Source: Saprospiraceae bacterium
Lineage (GTDB): Bacteria > Bacteroidota > Bacteroidia > Chitinophagales > Saprospiraceae
Direction of reading: 5' to 3'
Length of the DNA stretch: 64,000 bases
Assembly (NCBI GenBank): GCA_016714785.1
Contig: JADKCC010000062.1
Span: 75,477 to 139,476, forward strand
The notes under the pieces were generated by a model that made no database searches, was not told the origin of the DNA, and was given only the letters and a program-made list of their open reading frames with translations. Of this stretch, positions 28,441 through 38,159 are shown one piece after another. Each line of letters opens with the position of its first letter. Positions within the stretch are counted from its first letter, which is position 1. The translations under genes were made by a program, and so were the position numbers.

Positions 28441-29779
28441 GTTTTTGGAAGTAAGACGGTAACATAAATCCCAAAAAGCAGCAAATGGTTGCAATAATAT
28501 TCACAAATAGTAAATCAGCATACTTCCTAGATGTCCACAATAGACTTTCTGGTATGGTTATAAAAAGCATCCCCATTCCGAATAAAATACCTATGCCAAC
28601 AGATAGATAATAGGATAAAGCTGGTGCCTTCCATTGCCAAAAAAGAAATATTGGTGCCAAACCCAATACCATAGTGCCGCTGACTGTAGTAGCCGACAAT
28701 ATTTCAGGATTGAAAAATACAGGTATCGTGCCTAGGATGGCAAAAATTGCCATTGTCCACCTCGCTTTGGGAACGGAAAGACCTTTACTTTTGAGTATGT
28801 CTATTTGTACCAATTTGGCAGCAGATGTGAAAGTAGAGTCGATGGTAGATGCAGCCGATGTAACCATAATGAGATTCATTCCTAGTAAAACTGGAATGCC
28901 TATAAACTTGGCCACTTCTAAGGCTGGTGGAGATCCGATACCTTCAATTTTTCCAAAAACACCAACTAAACTGGCCAAAATAATACAAACAATGCCGATG
29001 AGCGTTGCCAATAAAAATGACTTTAATGTGGTAGATGGCGACGACAAAAAACCTCGATCTGTCATGATAGGGTCATGCCAAGGATAGCTAAAAACCTGAA
29101 TAATGGCTACAAAAAATAGATTTAGCCCCGTACTCATGGACCATTCGCCACTGTTTGTAATGGCAACGAAACCACCTTCGGTCTTTGGTAGTATGATGGT
29201 CAATACAAACACCAAAAGCATAACAAAAAATATCATCTGTATTACATCGGTTATAATGGATGACCTCATTCCACCTTTGAGTGTATAGGCAAGTGTAGCC
29301 AAGGTGAACACGATCAAAGCAGTAAAATAGCTACCACTTCCTTGGGGACCGAAATAGCTGCCTACGATCATAGTGTTGGACCAAATTTCGTTGAGAAGTC
29401 TAAATCCAATGAGTATAGAAAATATCCTCACTGCATGCAATCCATACCTGTCCTGTAAAAACTGATGAATACTCGTGATGCCACCAATAGTCCGCATACG
29501 ATAGATGATGATCCCTGCCACCAGAAATGAAAAATAATACCCTGCATACGCTACGCCGCCTACAATACCATAAGCATAGCCTAAATCAATGGCGTTGGTG
29601 ATGGACTTTGCAAACAGCCAACAAATTACCAAACTACTGGTCAAAAGAAAAACATTCGGTTCTTTATCGTTTTTACTGCCTTTGAAAAAATCACTAACCT
29701 TATCGGAAAAAGGTGATATCCAAAATAAACCAATATTGATTAGGATAAGCAAAATCCATTGCCACGTTTCTATACTCAT
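28424..29779 (-). CDS. Sodium:solute symporter (SSS family)
   Basis: Inner-membrane transporter of 451 aa with about 13 hydrophobic helices (for example WQWILLILINIGLFWISPF, ALIVFTLATLAYTLKGGM). The SSS-family stretch TLKGGMRSSIITDVIQMIFF and the Ser/Thr-rich helix MVTSAASTIDSTFTSAAKLV are present. The frame extends to a TTG at 29785; ATG 29779 is the better start. The gap to susD is 33 bp and it overlaps the phosphoesterase gene, so it is probably the inner-membrane step for whatever SusC/SusD import (inference). Confidence 0.9.
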   Translation of the reverse strand: MSIETWQWILLILINIGLFWISPFSDKVSDFFKGSKNDKEPNVFLLTSSLVICWLFAKSITNAIDLGYAYGIVGGVAYAGYYFSFLVAGIIIYRMRTIGGITSIHQFLQDRYGLHAVRIFSILIGFRLLNEIWSNTMIVGSYFGPQGSGSYFTALIVFTLATLAYTLKGGMRSSIITDVIQMIFFVMLLVFVLTIILPKTEGGFVAITNSGEWSMSTGLNLFFVAIIQVFSYPWHDPIMTDRGFLSSPSTTLKSFLLATLIGIVCIILASLVGVFGKIEGIGSPPALEVAKFIGIPVLLGMNLIMVTSAASTIDSTFTSAAKLVQIDILKSKGLSVPKARWTMAIFAILGTIPVFFNPEILSATTVSGTMVLGLAPIFLFWQWKAPALSYYLSVGIGILFGMGMLFITIPESLLWTSRKYADLLFVNIIATICCFLGFMLPSYFQKHADRH

Positions 29780-29812
29780 ATACAAACTACTATTTGTGAA
29801 TTTTAATTTTGC

Positions 29813-31248
29813 TTATTTGTCCCACCAAACGGGTACATTAATACTATTGTTAGATGTATTGACGGCTACTTTTTGATATTGTTCGCCGTTGAGTGCTGCT
29901 TCAGATGCAGGGTAGGGCATCCGCACAGGTATTAATTGATTGTTGAGACTCGCAGATACGGTTTTTAATGCAGGATACCCTGTCCTTCTGTATTCAATCC
30001 AACCTTCATATCCATTCATGATATTATTTATCCATTTTTGTGTGATGATTTGCTCCAATCCATTGGTTGGATTAAACATAACTTTTGGTTGATTCATATA
30101 ATCGGAAGATAAAGCTATATTCCAATAGGCAAATGATTGCTGGATGCCCACTTGATACCAATCTTCTGCCTTGCCAGAAATATAGCCTTTGATGCAGCTT
30201 CTGCTAATAAAAATGCTGTCTCTGCACTATTCATAACCACTGCTTTTAGTTGGGCTGCTTCTTCTCTAAATATTCTGCCTGTCAATGAATAATTGCTTGT
30301 GGAAATAGACAATTTTGATGCATCAGGACCATTTAGCAATCCTTTATAAACATTGGCATCAGCAGCTGTAGGTCGGAAATATTTAGTTTTTCTTGGATCA
30401 TTTAATGTTGTCAAAATAGAATCTATGGTTGCGGACATCATGAATAAATTATAATCACCCACTTTGGCTGTGGACATCCTGAAATTATTGGGTGGACCCA
30501 GAGTGAAATTATAAAATGCGTTATCGTCTGCCGATGTAATCAATGGTTGATTGCTTAACGAATTTAAAGCCTGTTTTACATCTACTACATTAGAAATTCT
30601 CATTAGTGCTTTGAGCTGTAGTGAATTAGCCAGTTTTATCCACTTTTGCAAATTACCATTGTAAATAATATCACCTTGCAGTTTGATAGCGCCATTGTAA
30701 GTTTCCATAACAACTACTGCTTGTTGTAAAAGAGCGATGATTCCATTTCCTTTTTGATAAATATCTTGTTGGGTATCATACGCTGGTGAAGTGATTCCTG
30801 CTTGACCTTTGAGCGCCTGACTATAAGGGACATCGCCGTATAAATCTGTCAAAGCCATAGTTGTATACGCTTTAAACACCAATGCTGGTCCTTCATACAC
30901 TGCAAATGCTGGGTTATTTTTAGCTTTGGCCAATAGGATTTCATTATCTCTAAGATTCTCATAGATGAAATTCCAAGGTTTTCCGCCATATTGTGGCTCC
31001 GAAAGACTGTGTCTATCAAACAAATTGAAATCTATAGCTGTAAAATATTGCCCTAAAAGATTGCCAGCTACAAATCCTTCAAAAGCCATATTGTCCAAGT
31101 AATTATACCACACTTTTCGCATCAAAAAATCTGGTTGTACATCCACAGCTGTCGTCGGATTGATATTGGTCTGTTCGAAATCTTTGGTGCAAGACCATAT
31201 TGTTGAAAAGGCGAGTAATAAAACGATTAATCTTTTATATGTAAACAT
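29813..31248 (-). pseudogene. SusD/RagB-like outer-membrane lipoprotein, one frameshift
   Basis: Surface lipoprotein that captures substrate for the adjacent SusC. Lipobox FSTIWSC near residue 20. SusD motifs include YENLRDNEILLAKAKNN and TDLYGDVPYSQAL, and the C-terminal IKIL-type end appears in the second part (WIEYRRTGYPAL, RMPYPASEAALN). The first frame runs from 31248 to about 30170, then reads KAIFLARQK instead of the expected GYISGKAEDWYQVGIQQ. Adding one A in TCAAAGGCTAT (near 30192) restores a 478-aa protein. Listed as a pseudogene because of this single-base break in a short A-run, which could be a sequencing error. Gap to susC 36 bp. Confidence 0.87.
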
Positions 31249-31284
31249 TTTGTATTGTATTATTTATTGTTATTCAATATGATA

Positions 31285-34200
31285 CTATAAACTTAAACCT
31301 AGTTTGATACCAAAGCTTCTAGTCGTAGGGTAACTCATGTCTTCTACTCCCGATACTAATTTTTGCCCTTGGAAACCAAATTGTTCGGGATCAAAATGTG
31401 GTGTATCGCTAATGGCAAATAAATTTCGACCTATTACGGAAATAGTGAGTTCGTTTAGCTTTTTATGAATGCGACCATTTTGGAAAGTATAGCCCAACAT
31501 GACTTCTCTTAGTTTGACATAACTACCATTGTAAGTATTGTTTTCTTCGTGATTGCGATCATAATACATCCTATAATAAGTCTCAGCAGGAATGGCCTTT
31601 GTGTTTTCTGTCCATATTGGGTTTTCGGCTGTGCCCGTATTAACGACGCCTTTTGTAATGATACCTTCAGTAGGTCTATATTCGGTTTCTATCAGTTGTC
31701 CTCCCACAGCAGCCAATGCTAAGGTTCTAGACACAATGATACCACCTTGGCGCCAATCAATTAAAAATGAGCCGCTTAGGTTTTTGTACTTGAAGCCATT
31801 GTTCCACCCAAGCATAAAATCAGGATTATAATTTCCGAGCTTTTTAAGGTTGTTATCAGCTATATATTGACCGTTGCTCCCTACAATCAGGTCGCCATTT
31901 TCATTTCTTTGATATCCAGTTCCCCACATATCGCCTAGTCTGCCTCCTTCTTGTACCTGATACCAAACCGTTTGATTGACATTATCATAGATACTATTAT
32001 AAGCAAGGGTAATGGTCTTAGCTTCGGTTGGGAGCGATTCTACTACATTTCTGTAAGTCGAAAAGTTGAAAGTAGATGTCCATCTGAAATCATTTTTAAT
32101 AACAGGCACTACTTCAGCAATTATTTCCCATCCTTTCGTCCTTATTGCACCACCATTGATGCTTTGTTGGTTATAACCGGTAGTATTGGATATCGGCAAT
32201 GAGATGATTTGATTCTTATTAACAGAGTTAAAATAAGTAATGTCTGTTCGTAATCTGTCTTGCCAAAATCTCAGATCAATACCGAGTTCATAAGTAGTGA
32301 TCTCTTCAGGTTGTAAATTAGCGTTTGGAATATTATTTTGTTGACTGAAAGTAGGCTGTCCATTGACGGTGGTTCGGGCTACAAAAGCACTGTTGGTCTG
32401 AAAAGGGTCTGTGTCATTACCTACTTTGGCAAAGCTAGCTCTTACCTTAGCAAATGAAATATAATCAGGTAAGTCTGTTACGGAATTTAAGACCATGGCA
32501 AGAGATGCTGAAGGATAAAAAAACGACGTGTTGGCTACAGATGTACTAGTAGCAAGCGCACTCGACCAGTCATTCCTACCTGTGATGTCAAGAAACAAAA
32601 AATCTTTGTAACTTAGTTTCATTAAACTATAGATACTGTTTATTTTTTTATTGGCCACTCTAGTGTAATACTCTAGTGGTGCGGCTGCATTGGTCAACGA
32701 ATAAACACCTGGTTGCGCAAGAATAGTCGTTTGCAATTGGTCTATGCTTGCTTTTTGGTCCATTTGATTGCCACCCAAAGATAAATCAAAGCCAAAGTCT
32801 TTATAATTTTTTTGATAATTTAACAATATATCGGTATTGATTTCTCTAAAGAATACCTTTTGTTCGGCATAAGCCCCATTTTTAAAACGGTTAGTGCTGA
32901 ATGCTCTTCGGAAGTTTCTTGATTCATCTTGTAAATCCATGCCGGACCTTACTTGCATAGAGAATGCATCGGTCAAATCATACCTGGCCGTAATATTACC
33001 CAAAGCCCTATCTTTATCAAAGGCGTTTCTATTTTCATATAGTGTAAAATATGGATTGTCAAAAAAAGTATAGTTGTAGGAGTATTGTTGCACATTTTCT
33101 AAACCTGGTTGCCAATAATCTTTGAGTGGTGAAATGTTATTGGATCTACCAAACCAAGCTACCAATGCATAGTTAATATTTTCAGAGCCATATTTAGTCG
33201 CTGGTCTATTGTCGCTTTTTGAGTGGATATAGTTTAGATTAGAAGAGATGTGAAGCTTGCTTATAGGTTGAAATGTCAACGATGCTGCCACTGTTTTCCG
33301 TTCAAAATTAACACCAGGAATGTATGATTTGCTATTTAGGTCCGTTAATGAAAGGCGCATGCTACTTTTTTCTCCCGACGCAGTTACCGAAAGATGATTG
33401 GTCAATGTGGTACCTGTTTGATAAAAGTCCTTTAAATTGTCAGGATGGGCCACAAAAGGCGTCGCATTTGGTGTAAGATCTTTATACAAGGCCGTATCTC
33501 CAGCTCTAACTTTTTGACCATTTGCAAGTGTGACAGGACTATCATATTGCACGATATTTAGACCTTCACTAAATGCAGGTCCATAACTATAAGTAATATT
33601 ATCATTGACACCTCCACCCAGACCATCTTTATAGGCATATTTACCACTATTGCCCAAGCCGTAAAGATTCTGAAATTTCGGTAGTCTGAAAGGAGTATCT
33701 GTTGTAAATCCTGTATTGAACTGAATACCAAGGCCTTTGGTCTTCTCACCTGTTTTGGTTTTTATCACGATTGCTCCATTAGATGCTCTCGATCCATACA
33801 GTGCCGCTGCAGCCGGACCTTTGAGTACAGAGATGGATGCGATGTCGTCAGGGTTGATATCCATGGCACCATTGCCAAAGTCCACTTCCATAAATCCATT
33901 GGCATCATCATTGGTATTATTGACTACAGTATTGTTATTAATGGGAATGCCATCCACGATAAACAATGGATTTGTATTGGTGAATGAAGACTCACCTCTG
34001 ATGTTTATTTTTGTGGATGAACCTACGCCCGTGGAGCCGCTTGTGATGGTCATACCAGCTACTTTGCCAGCTAAATTGTCTAGGAAATTGGGAGATTTTA
34101 CTTGGTTGATCGATTTTCCATCCAATTGTTGAATGGCATATCCTAGACTTTTGGATTTTCTTTCGAGACCCAATGCAGTTACTACCACTTCGGAAAAATA

Positions 34201-34512
34201 AACACCGGGAGCTAAGAATATTTCTAGGTCGGATTTTTGCGTCACATCCATCTCTACCGTTTGATAACCGACAGATGAGATGATAATGTTTTTAGTAGTT
34301 GGAGTTATGTCCAATTTAAATTTGCCTTCTATGTCTGTAATCGTGCCATAGCTTGATGATTGATCTGTGGTGATCGTAGCGCCAGGCAATACATCTTTGT
34401 TTTCGGAGTCATAAACGATGCCTGTAATGGTTTTTTGCGCCTTCGTACTTAAAGTACTACCCGTCAAAAGTAAAAGTATAAGGCACGTATATATATTAAT
34501 ATTTAAATACAT
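31285..34512 (-). CDS. SusC/RagA-family TonB-linked outer-membrane transporter
   Basis: TonB-dependent transporter of 1075 aa. Signal peptide (YTCLILLLLTGSTLSTKAQ), carboxypeptidase-regulatory-like domain (about 27-110, ITGIVYDSENKDVLPGATI), plug (about 120-255, SGSTGVGSSTKINIRGESS and LFIVDGIPINNN) and a 22-strand-type barrel ending in RSFGIKLGLSL. It has no STN domain, unlike the receptor at 10037. It is followed by SusD, a sodium symporter and a phosphoesterase-like protein, and preceded by a DUF2064 transferase 73 bp upstream. The short hairpin GTTAGTAA/TTACTAAC at 34532-34554 lies in that gap. Confidence 0.95.
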   Translation of the reverse strand: MYLNINIYTCLILLLLTGSTLSTKAQKTITGIVYDSENKDVLPGATITTDQSSSYGTITDIEGKFKLDITPTTKNIIISSVGYQTVEMDVTQKSDLEIFLAPGVYFSEVVVTALGLERKSKSLGYAIQQLDGKSINQVKSPNFLDNLAGKVAGMTITSGSTGVGSSTKINIRGESSFTNTNPLFIVDGIPINNNTVVNNTNDDANGFMEVDFGNGAMDINPDDIASISVLKGPAAAALYGSRASNGAIVIKTKTGEKTKGLGIQFNTGFTTDTPFRLPKFQNLYGLGNSGKYAYKDGLGGGVNDNITYSYGPAFSEGLNIVQYDSPVTLANGQKVRAGDTALYKDLTPNATPFVAHPDNLKDFYQTGTTLTNHLSVTASGEKSSMRLSLTDLNSKSYIPGVNFERKTVAASLTFQPISKLHISSNLNYIHSKSDNRPATKYGSENINYALVAWFGRSNNISPLKDYWQPGLENVQQYSYNYTFFDNPYFTLYENRNAFDKDRALGNITARYDLTDAFSMQVRSGMDLQDESRNFRRAFSTNRFKNGAYAEQKVFFREINTDILLNYQKNYKDFGFDLSLGGNQMDQKASIDQLQTTILAQPGVYSLTNAAAPLEYYTRVANKKINSIYSLMKLSYKDFLFLDITGRNDWSSALATSTSVANTSFFYPSASLAMVLNSVTDLPDYISFAKVRASFAKVGNDTDPFQTNSAFVARTTVNGQPTFSQQNNIPNANLQPEEITTYELGIDLRFWQDRLRTDITYFNSVNKNQIISLPISNTTGYNQQSINGGAIRTKGWEIIAEVVPVIKNDFRWTSTFNFSTYRNVVESLPTEAKTITLAYNSIYDNVNQTVWYQVQEGGRLGDMWGTGYQRNENGDLIVGSNGQYIADNNLKKLGNYNPDFMLGWNNGFKYKNLSGSFLIDWRQGGIIVSRTLALAAVGGQLIETEYRPTEGIITKGVVNTGTAENPIWTENTKAIPAETYYRMYYDRNHEENNTYNGSYVKLREVMLGYTFQNGRIHKKLNELTISVIGRNLFAISDTPHFDPEQFGFQGQKLVSGVEDMSYPTTRSFGIKLGLSL

Positions 34513-34585
34513 GTTAATAATTGATAATTAAGTTAGTAAGGAAAATTTACTAACAGTTTTCACTAAATGGATTTTAAAAAATTAC

Positions 34586-35299
34586 TTAGAAAGTGGCAGA
34601 AGTCATTGGTGGTCCACGAAGGAGTAAGGTGGTTGGGTAATTTCTTCGGCAGTATATTTCGTCTTTAATAAATGTTATGAATGTTTTTCCAATGTTAAGT
34701 ATCGAAACTATAATTTGTTTAACTCGCTTGTTCAATGACGGTAACACTGCTTGCCAATCAAGTATGTTATTTACATCATTTTTTACAGGCAATAAATGAA
34801 AAGAAGTATATAGGAAAGTATCAAAATATTGGTTGAGTGAAGAAAGGGTATCTGCACATTGCCATGATAGTTTAGCAAATATTTCCCTATCAAAAGTGGC
34901 AGTACTCATTCCTATTAAATAAGCACCATTTTGTTTTGTCGGGCCGACGACACTGCCATTTTCTTTTAATTTTGCTGCAGCAATTTTGACATCTGACACA
35001 GTCAGCGAAGGACAATCATTGCCTATTGCGATTACATATTCGAATCCTTTAGCAAATAATTGGTCAAAAGCATTAGCCAATTTACATCCAAAAGTTTGGC
35101 CTTCTTGTTTGGTTTCATCAACAATATAGTATGGGAGATCTGTTGATTTTGCTAGTTTATGTACGCTAGTATATAAATAATTTGAAGCTGCTTCGTTGGA
35201 TTTAGCTGTGTGAGCGATGAGCTTAAAAGTAGATTCCGCTTTAGCTGTACGACTAAATATTAAGAGTGCAAGGTCATGTGTATGTATCGAGTCAGCCAA
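34586..35299 (-). CDS. DUF2064 / TIGR04282-type glycosyltransferase-like protein
   Basis: GT-A-fold-like protein of 237 aa. The family signature IGNDCPSLT (about residues 93-101) with preceding QEGQTFGCKLANAF and following VGPTKQNGAYLIGM is clear; the fold resembles CofC/MobA nucleotidyltransferases. TIGR04282 members are described as rSAM/selenodomain-associated transferases, but no such partner is in this window. The only possible start is TTG 35299, with a -7 box at 35334-35341. The last ~45 residues (after NKRVKQIIVS, ending LLLRGPPMTSATF) look unlike the family core and may be a fused extra segment. Confidence 0.82.
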   Translation of the reverse strand: MADSIHTHDLALLIFSRTAKAESTFKLIAHTAKSNEAASNYLYTSVHKLAKSTDLPYYIVDETKQEGQTFGCKLANAFDQLFAKGFEYVIAIGNDCPSLTVSDVKIAAAKLKENGSVVGPTKQNGAYLIGMSTATFDREIFAKLSWQCADTLSSLNQYFDTFLYTSFHLLPVKNDVNNILDWQAVLPSLNKRVKQIIVSILNIGKTFITFIKDEIYCRRNYPTTLLLRGPPMTSATF

Positions 35300-35333
35300 A
35301 TTTACAATCTACTTGTTGTCGGGCAAAGATAAT

Positions 35334-35341
35334 ATAATTTA
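35334..35341 (-). promoter_or_regulatory. Promoter -7 box TATCTTTG for the DUF2064-SusC-SusD operon
   Basis: Minus-strand TAnnTTTG match 35 bp before the TTG start. It forms a divergent promoter region with the plus-strand box at 35454. Confidence 0.55.
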
Positions 35342-35453
35342 AATACGAGTGGTAAGTTACTTTTGGATTTGTATTGTTCAATATAATTTGATAGTGACTG
35401 TGTAGTGAAGTAATTTCGATCAACTATTTTATTTTGGTCTGAATCTTTTGTTG

Positions 35454-35461
35454 TATCTTTG
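35454..35461 (+). promoter_or_regulatory. Promoter -7 box TATCTTTG for the pterin/fabD genes
   Basis: TAnnTTTG match 23 bp before ATG 35484, with TTTTGG about 20 bp upstream as a possible -33 element. Confidence 0.55.
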
Positions 35462-35483
35462 CGGCCAATTTTGAAGATATAAT

Positions 35484-35903
35484 ATGGCGATGGTATATTT
35501 GACCAGGGTCGAAAAATTTAACGCAGCACATAAGTTGTGGATTAATGCCTGGACAGAAGATGAAAATTTTGCTTTTTTTGGTAAATGTGCCAATAAAAAC
35601 TGGCATGGACACAATTATACTTTATATGTTACAGTAAAAGGTACACCTGATCCTGTGATAGGATTTGTTCATGATGCTAAAAAACTGAGTAAAATCATCC
35701 GAGAGGTAGTGACCGATAAATTGGATCATTCCAATCTAAATTTGGACATTGATTTTTTGCCAGAAGGGATGATGCCTACTACTGAAAATATGGCTGTTTT
35801 GATATGGGAACAGTTGGAGCCACATATTCACGGCTGCACATTACATTGTATCAAATTGCAAGAAACTGATACCATTTATGCCGAATATTACGGCGAAAAA
35901 TAA
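35484..35903 (+). CDS. 6-pyruvoyl-tetrahydropterin synthase / QueD-like protein
   Basis: Zinc enzyme of 139 aa in the PTPS/QueD family acting on 7,8-dihydroneopterin triphosphate. Zinc ligands His16 (AAH), His41 and His43 (WHGHNY) and catalytic Cys35 (GKCANKNWHGH) are visible, as are DHSNLN and the PTTENMAV motif with its substrate-binding Glu. It ends 6 bp before folE, which makes its substrate, so the two form a short pathway. Whether the product is tetrahydrobiopterin-type or the queuosine precursor cannot be decided; no queC or queE is in the window. ATG 35490 is a possible alternative start. Confidence 0.92.
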   Translation: MAMVYLTRVEKFNAAHKLWINAWTEDENFAFFGKCANKNWHGHNYTLYVTVKGTPDPVIGFVHDAKKLSKIIREVVTDKLDHSNLNLDIDFLPEGMMPTTENMAVLIWEQLEPHIHGCTLHCIKLQETDTIYAEYYGEK

Positions 35904-35909
35904 AATCTT

Positions 35910-36506
35910 ATGGCTTACAATAAACAGGATATCTACGACGATGCGATCACTGAATCCATTGCAGCAATGTACGGAAATATGATCGATGCGTTGGGTGAGG
36001 AAAAGGAAAGGGAAGGTTTGGTGAAAACGCCTGAGAGAGCTGCCAAAGCCATGCAGTTTTTGACTCAAGGCTATCAGCAAGATGCGGGCGAAATCCTACG
36101 CTCAGCATTGTTTAAAGAAGACTATAACGAAATGGTTGTCGTCAAAGACATTGAAGTTTATTCCCTTTGTGAGCACCATTTATTACCTTTTTTTGGTAAA
36201 GCCCATGTAGCATATATTCCCAATGGCTATGTAGTAGGATTGAGTAAAATACCTCGTGTTATTGATGTGTTTGCTAGGCGACTACAAGTGCAAGAACGTA
36301 TGACACATGAAATATTGCATGCCATAGATGATGCATTGAAGCCACAAGGTGTAGCAGTAGTGATAGAAGCTTCGCACATGTGTATGATGATGCGTGGCGT
36401 ACAAAAACAAAACTCTTCTACTACGACATCCGCTTTTACGGGTGCTTTTAGGAAATTAGAAACAAGAAATGAATTTTTAAGTTTAATTACAGCAAAATTA
36501 AGATAA
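35910..36506 (+). CDS. folE: GTP cyclohydrolase I
   Basis: Converts GTP to 7,8-dihydroneopterin triphosphate, first step to folate and other pterins; 198 aa. Zinc ligands Cys87 and His90 in SLCEHHLLPFFGKAHV and Cys158 in HMCMMMRGV are present, along with GLSKIPRV and the C-terminal SSTTTSAFTGAF motif. Gap of 6 bp to the upstream PTPS-like gene and 19 bp to fabD; co-transcription is likely. Confidence 0.96.
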   Translation: MAYNKQDIYDDAITESIAAMYGNMIDALGEEKEREGLVKTPERAAKAMQFLTQGYQQDAGEILRSALFKEDYNEMVVVKDIEVYSLCEHHLLPFFGKAHVAYIPNGYVVGLSKIPRVIDVFARRLQVQERMTHEILHAIDDALKPQGVAVVIEASHMCMMMRGVQKQNSSTTTSAFTGAFRKLETRNEFLSLITAKLR

Positions 36507-36525
36507 AAAGATAAAGAATATACGT

Positions 36526-37401
36526 ATGACAGCTTTTGTATTTCCCGGTCAGGGCGCACAATTTGAAGGTATGGGATTGGATTTGTTTGAAACCAATGAA
36601 GCCGCCAAAGCCATTTTTTTAAAAGCAGATGAAGTACTTGGGTTTGAATTATCCAAAATTATGTTTTACGGTACTGCTGAGGAATTAAAACAAACTAAAG
36701 TGACACAACCTGCGCTTTTTGTACATGCTATCGCTACATTAAGAGCCAAAGCAGAGACAAAACCCGATGCCGTAGCAGGTCATTCTTTAGGTGAATTTTC
36801 TGCGTTAGTTGCCAATCATACATTGAGTTTTGAAGATGGATTGAGATTGGTCTATGCTAGAGCGATAGCCATGCAAGCTGCTTGTGAAGCGGTACCAGGC
36901 ACTATGGCCGCAATCTTAGGTCTAGAAAATGAAGTGGTAGAAACAGTCTGCGAGAGCATAAATGATGTAGTCGTAGCAGCAAATTATAATTGTCCTGGGC
37001 AATTGGTCATTTCTGGATCGATGTCAGGCGTAGCCAAAGGCATGGAAAAATTGACAGAAGCTGGCGCAAAACGTGCCATCCAGTTAGAAGTTGGTGGTGC
37101 TTTTCATAGTCCATTGATGGAACCTGCTAGAACACAACTTGCAGATGCGATCATGAATACGACCTTTCATGCACCTAGTTGCCCTGTATATCAAAATGTT
37201 ACTGCATTGCCCGAGACTGATCCTGAAATGATCAAACTTAACCTAGTATCTCAACTCACAGGTGCTGTCAGATGGACACAAACTGTAGAAAATATGTTGA
37301 AAAATGGTGTCACATCATTTGTAGAAGTAGGTGGCTCTGGTAAAGTCCTTTCAGGATTAATCAAAAAAGTAGATAGAGCCGTAGAAACCATAACCTTATA
37401 A
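36526..37401 (+). CDS. fabD: Malonyl-CoA:ACP transacylase
   Basis: Loads malonyl groups onto acyl carrier protein for fatty-acid synthesis; 291 aa. N-terminal FPGQGAQ, nucleophile Ser87 in GHSLGE and catalytic His194 in GAFHSPLM are intact, and the C-terminal EVGGSGKVLSGLIKK is typical. It follows folE closely and is separated by one base from the AlgH gene. Confidence 0.96.
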   Translation: MTAFVFPGQGAQFEGMGLDLFETNEAAKAIFLKADEVLGFELSKIMFYGTAEELKQTKVTQPALFVHAIATLRAKAETKPDAVAGHSLGEFSALVANHTLSFEDGLRLVYARAIAMQAACEAVPGTMAAILGLENEVVETVCESINDVVVAANYNCPGQLVISGSMSGVAKGMEKLTEAGAKRAIQLEVGGAFHSPLMEPARTQLADAIMNTTFHAPSCPVYQNVTALPETDPEMIKLNLVSQLTGAVRWTQTVENMLKNGVTSFVEVGGSGKVLSGLIKKVDRAVETITL

Positions 37402-37402
37402 T

Positions 37403-37951
37403 ATGGCTATAAAAGCTGGAAATATCTTAGTAGCAGAGCCTTTTATGCTTGACCCAAACTTCAAGCGATCTGTCATCTTGATCTGCGAACAAAATGATTT
37501 AGGCACCACTGGATTTATCCTTAATAAACCATTGGATATCAGCATACAAGAGCTTGTGCCGGACTTTCCAAAATCCAAAGCTGCTGTACATGTTGGCGGA
37601 CCTGTATCCGTAGATAGCCTATATTTTTTACACAATGTGGGCGACATGTTGGACAATAGTGTGGAAGTGTGTCCAGGTGTATATTGGGGAGGAGATTTTG
37701 AAAAACTAAAATTCTTGATGGAAAATGGCGTCATCAAAGACAATAATATAAGGTTTTTTGTTGGATATAGTGGTTGGAGTCAAGGACAGCTAGAAGAAGA
37801 AATGCAAGAAGCATCATGGTTGATTGATGAAATGGATGCCAACTATTTATTTAGAATCAAACCTTTCGTCCTTTGGCAAACGGTGATGAACAATCGTGGT
37901 AATACTTACACTGTCATAGCTCAGATGCCTGACTCTGTTAGTTTGAATTAA
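37403..37951 (+). CDS. YqgE/AlgH family protein (UPF0301)
   Basis: Cytosolic protein of 182 aa of unknown biochemical role. Family signatures: GNILVAEPFMLDPNFKRSVI, GTTGFILNKPL, GGPVSVDSLYFLH and FVGYSGWSQGQLEEE. Its ATG lies one base after the fabD stop. It ends the plus-strand run; a 208-bp gap without a clear terminator separates it from the convergent Hsp70 gene. Confidence 0.93.
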   Translation: MAIKAGNILVAEPFMLDPNFKRSVILICEQNDLGTTGFILNKPLDISIQELVPDFPKSKAAVHVGGPVSVDSLYFLHNVGDMLDNSVEVCPGVYWGGDFEKLKFLMENGVIKDNNIRFFVGYSGWSQGQLEEEMQEASWLIDEMDANYLFRIKPFVLWQTVMNNRGNTYTVIAQMPDSVSLN

Positions 37952-38159
37952 GTGTATAATCAAGCTTTTGGCTAAAAACAAAATGTGTCATTTGATCGAA
38001 TTCCAATATGGAATATTAACGGTAAATATATAATTGAATTGAGATATTTATTCTGAAATGAAAGCAAAATGCCTAAAGAAAGTGCATCTTCGCTTGGAAG
38101 CTACGACGAACTTGTATCAAAGACTTTGAAGTCCAGTGACTATTTGTAAAAGACAAGAT

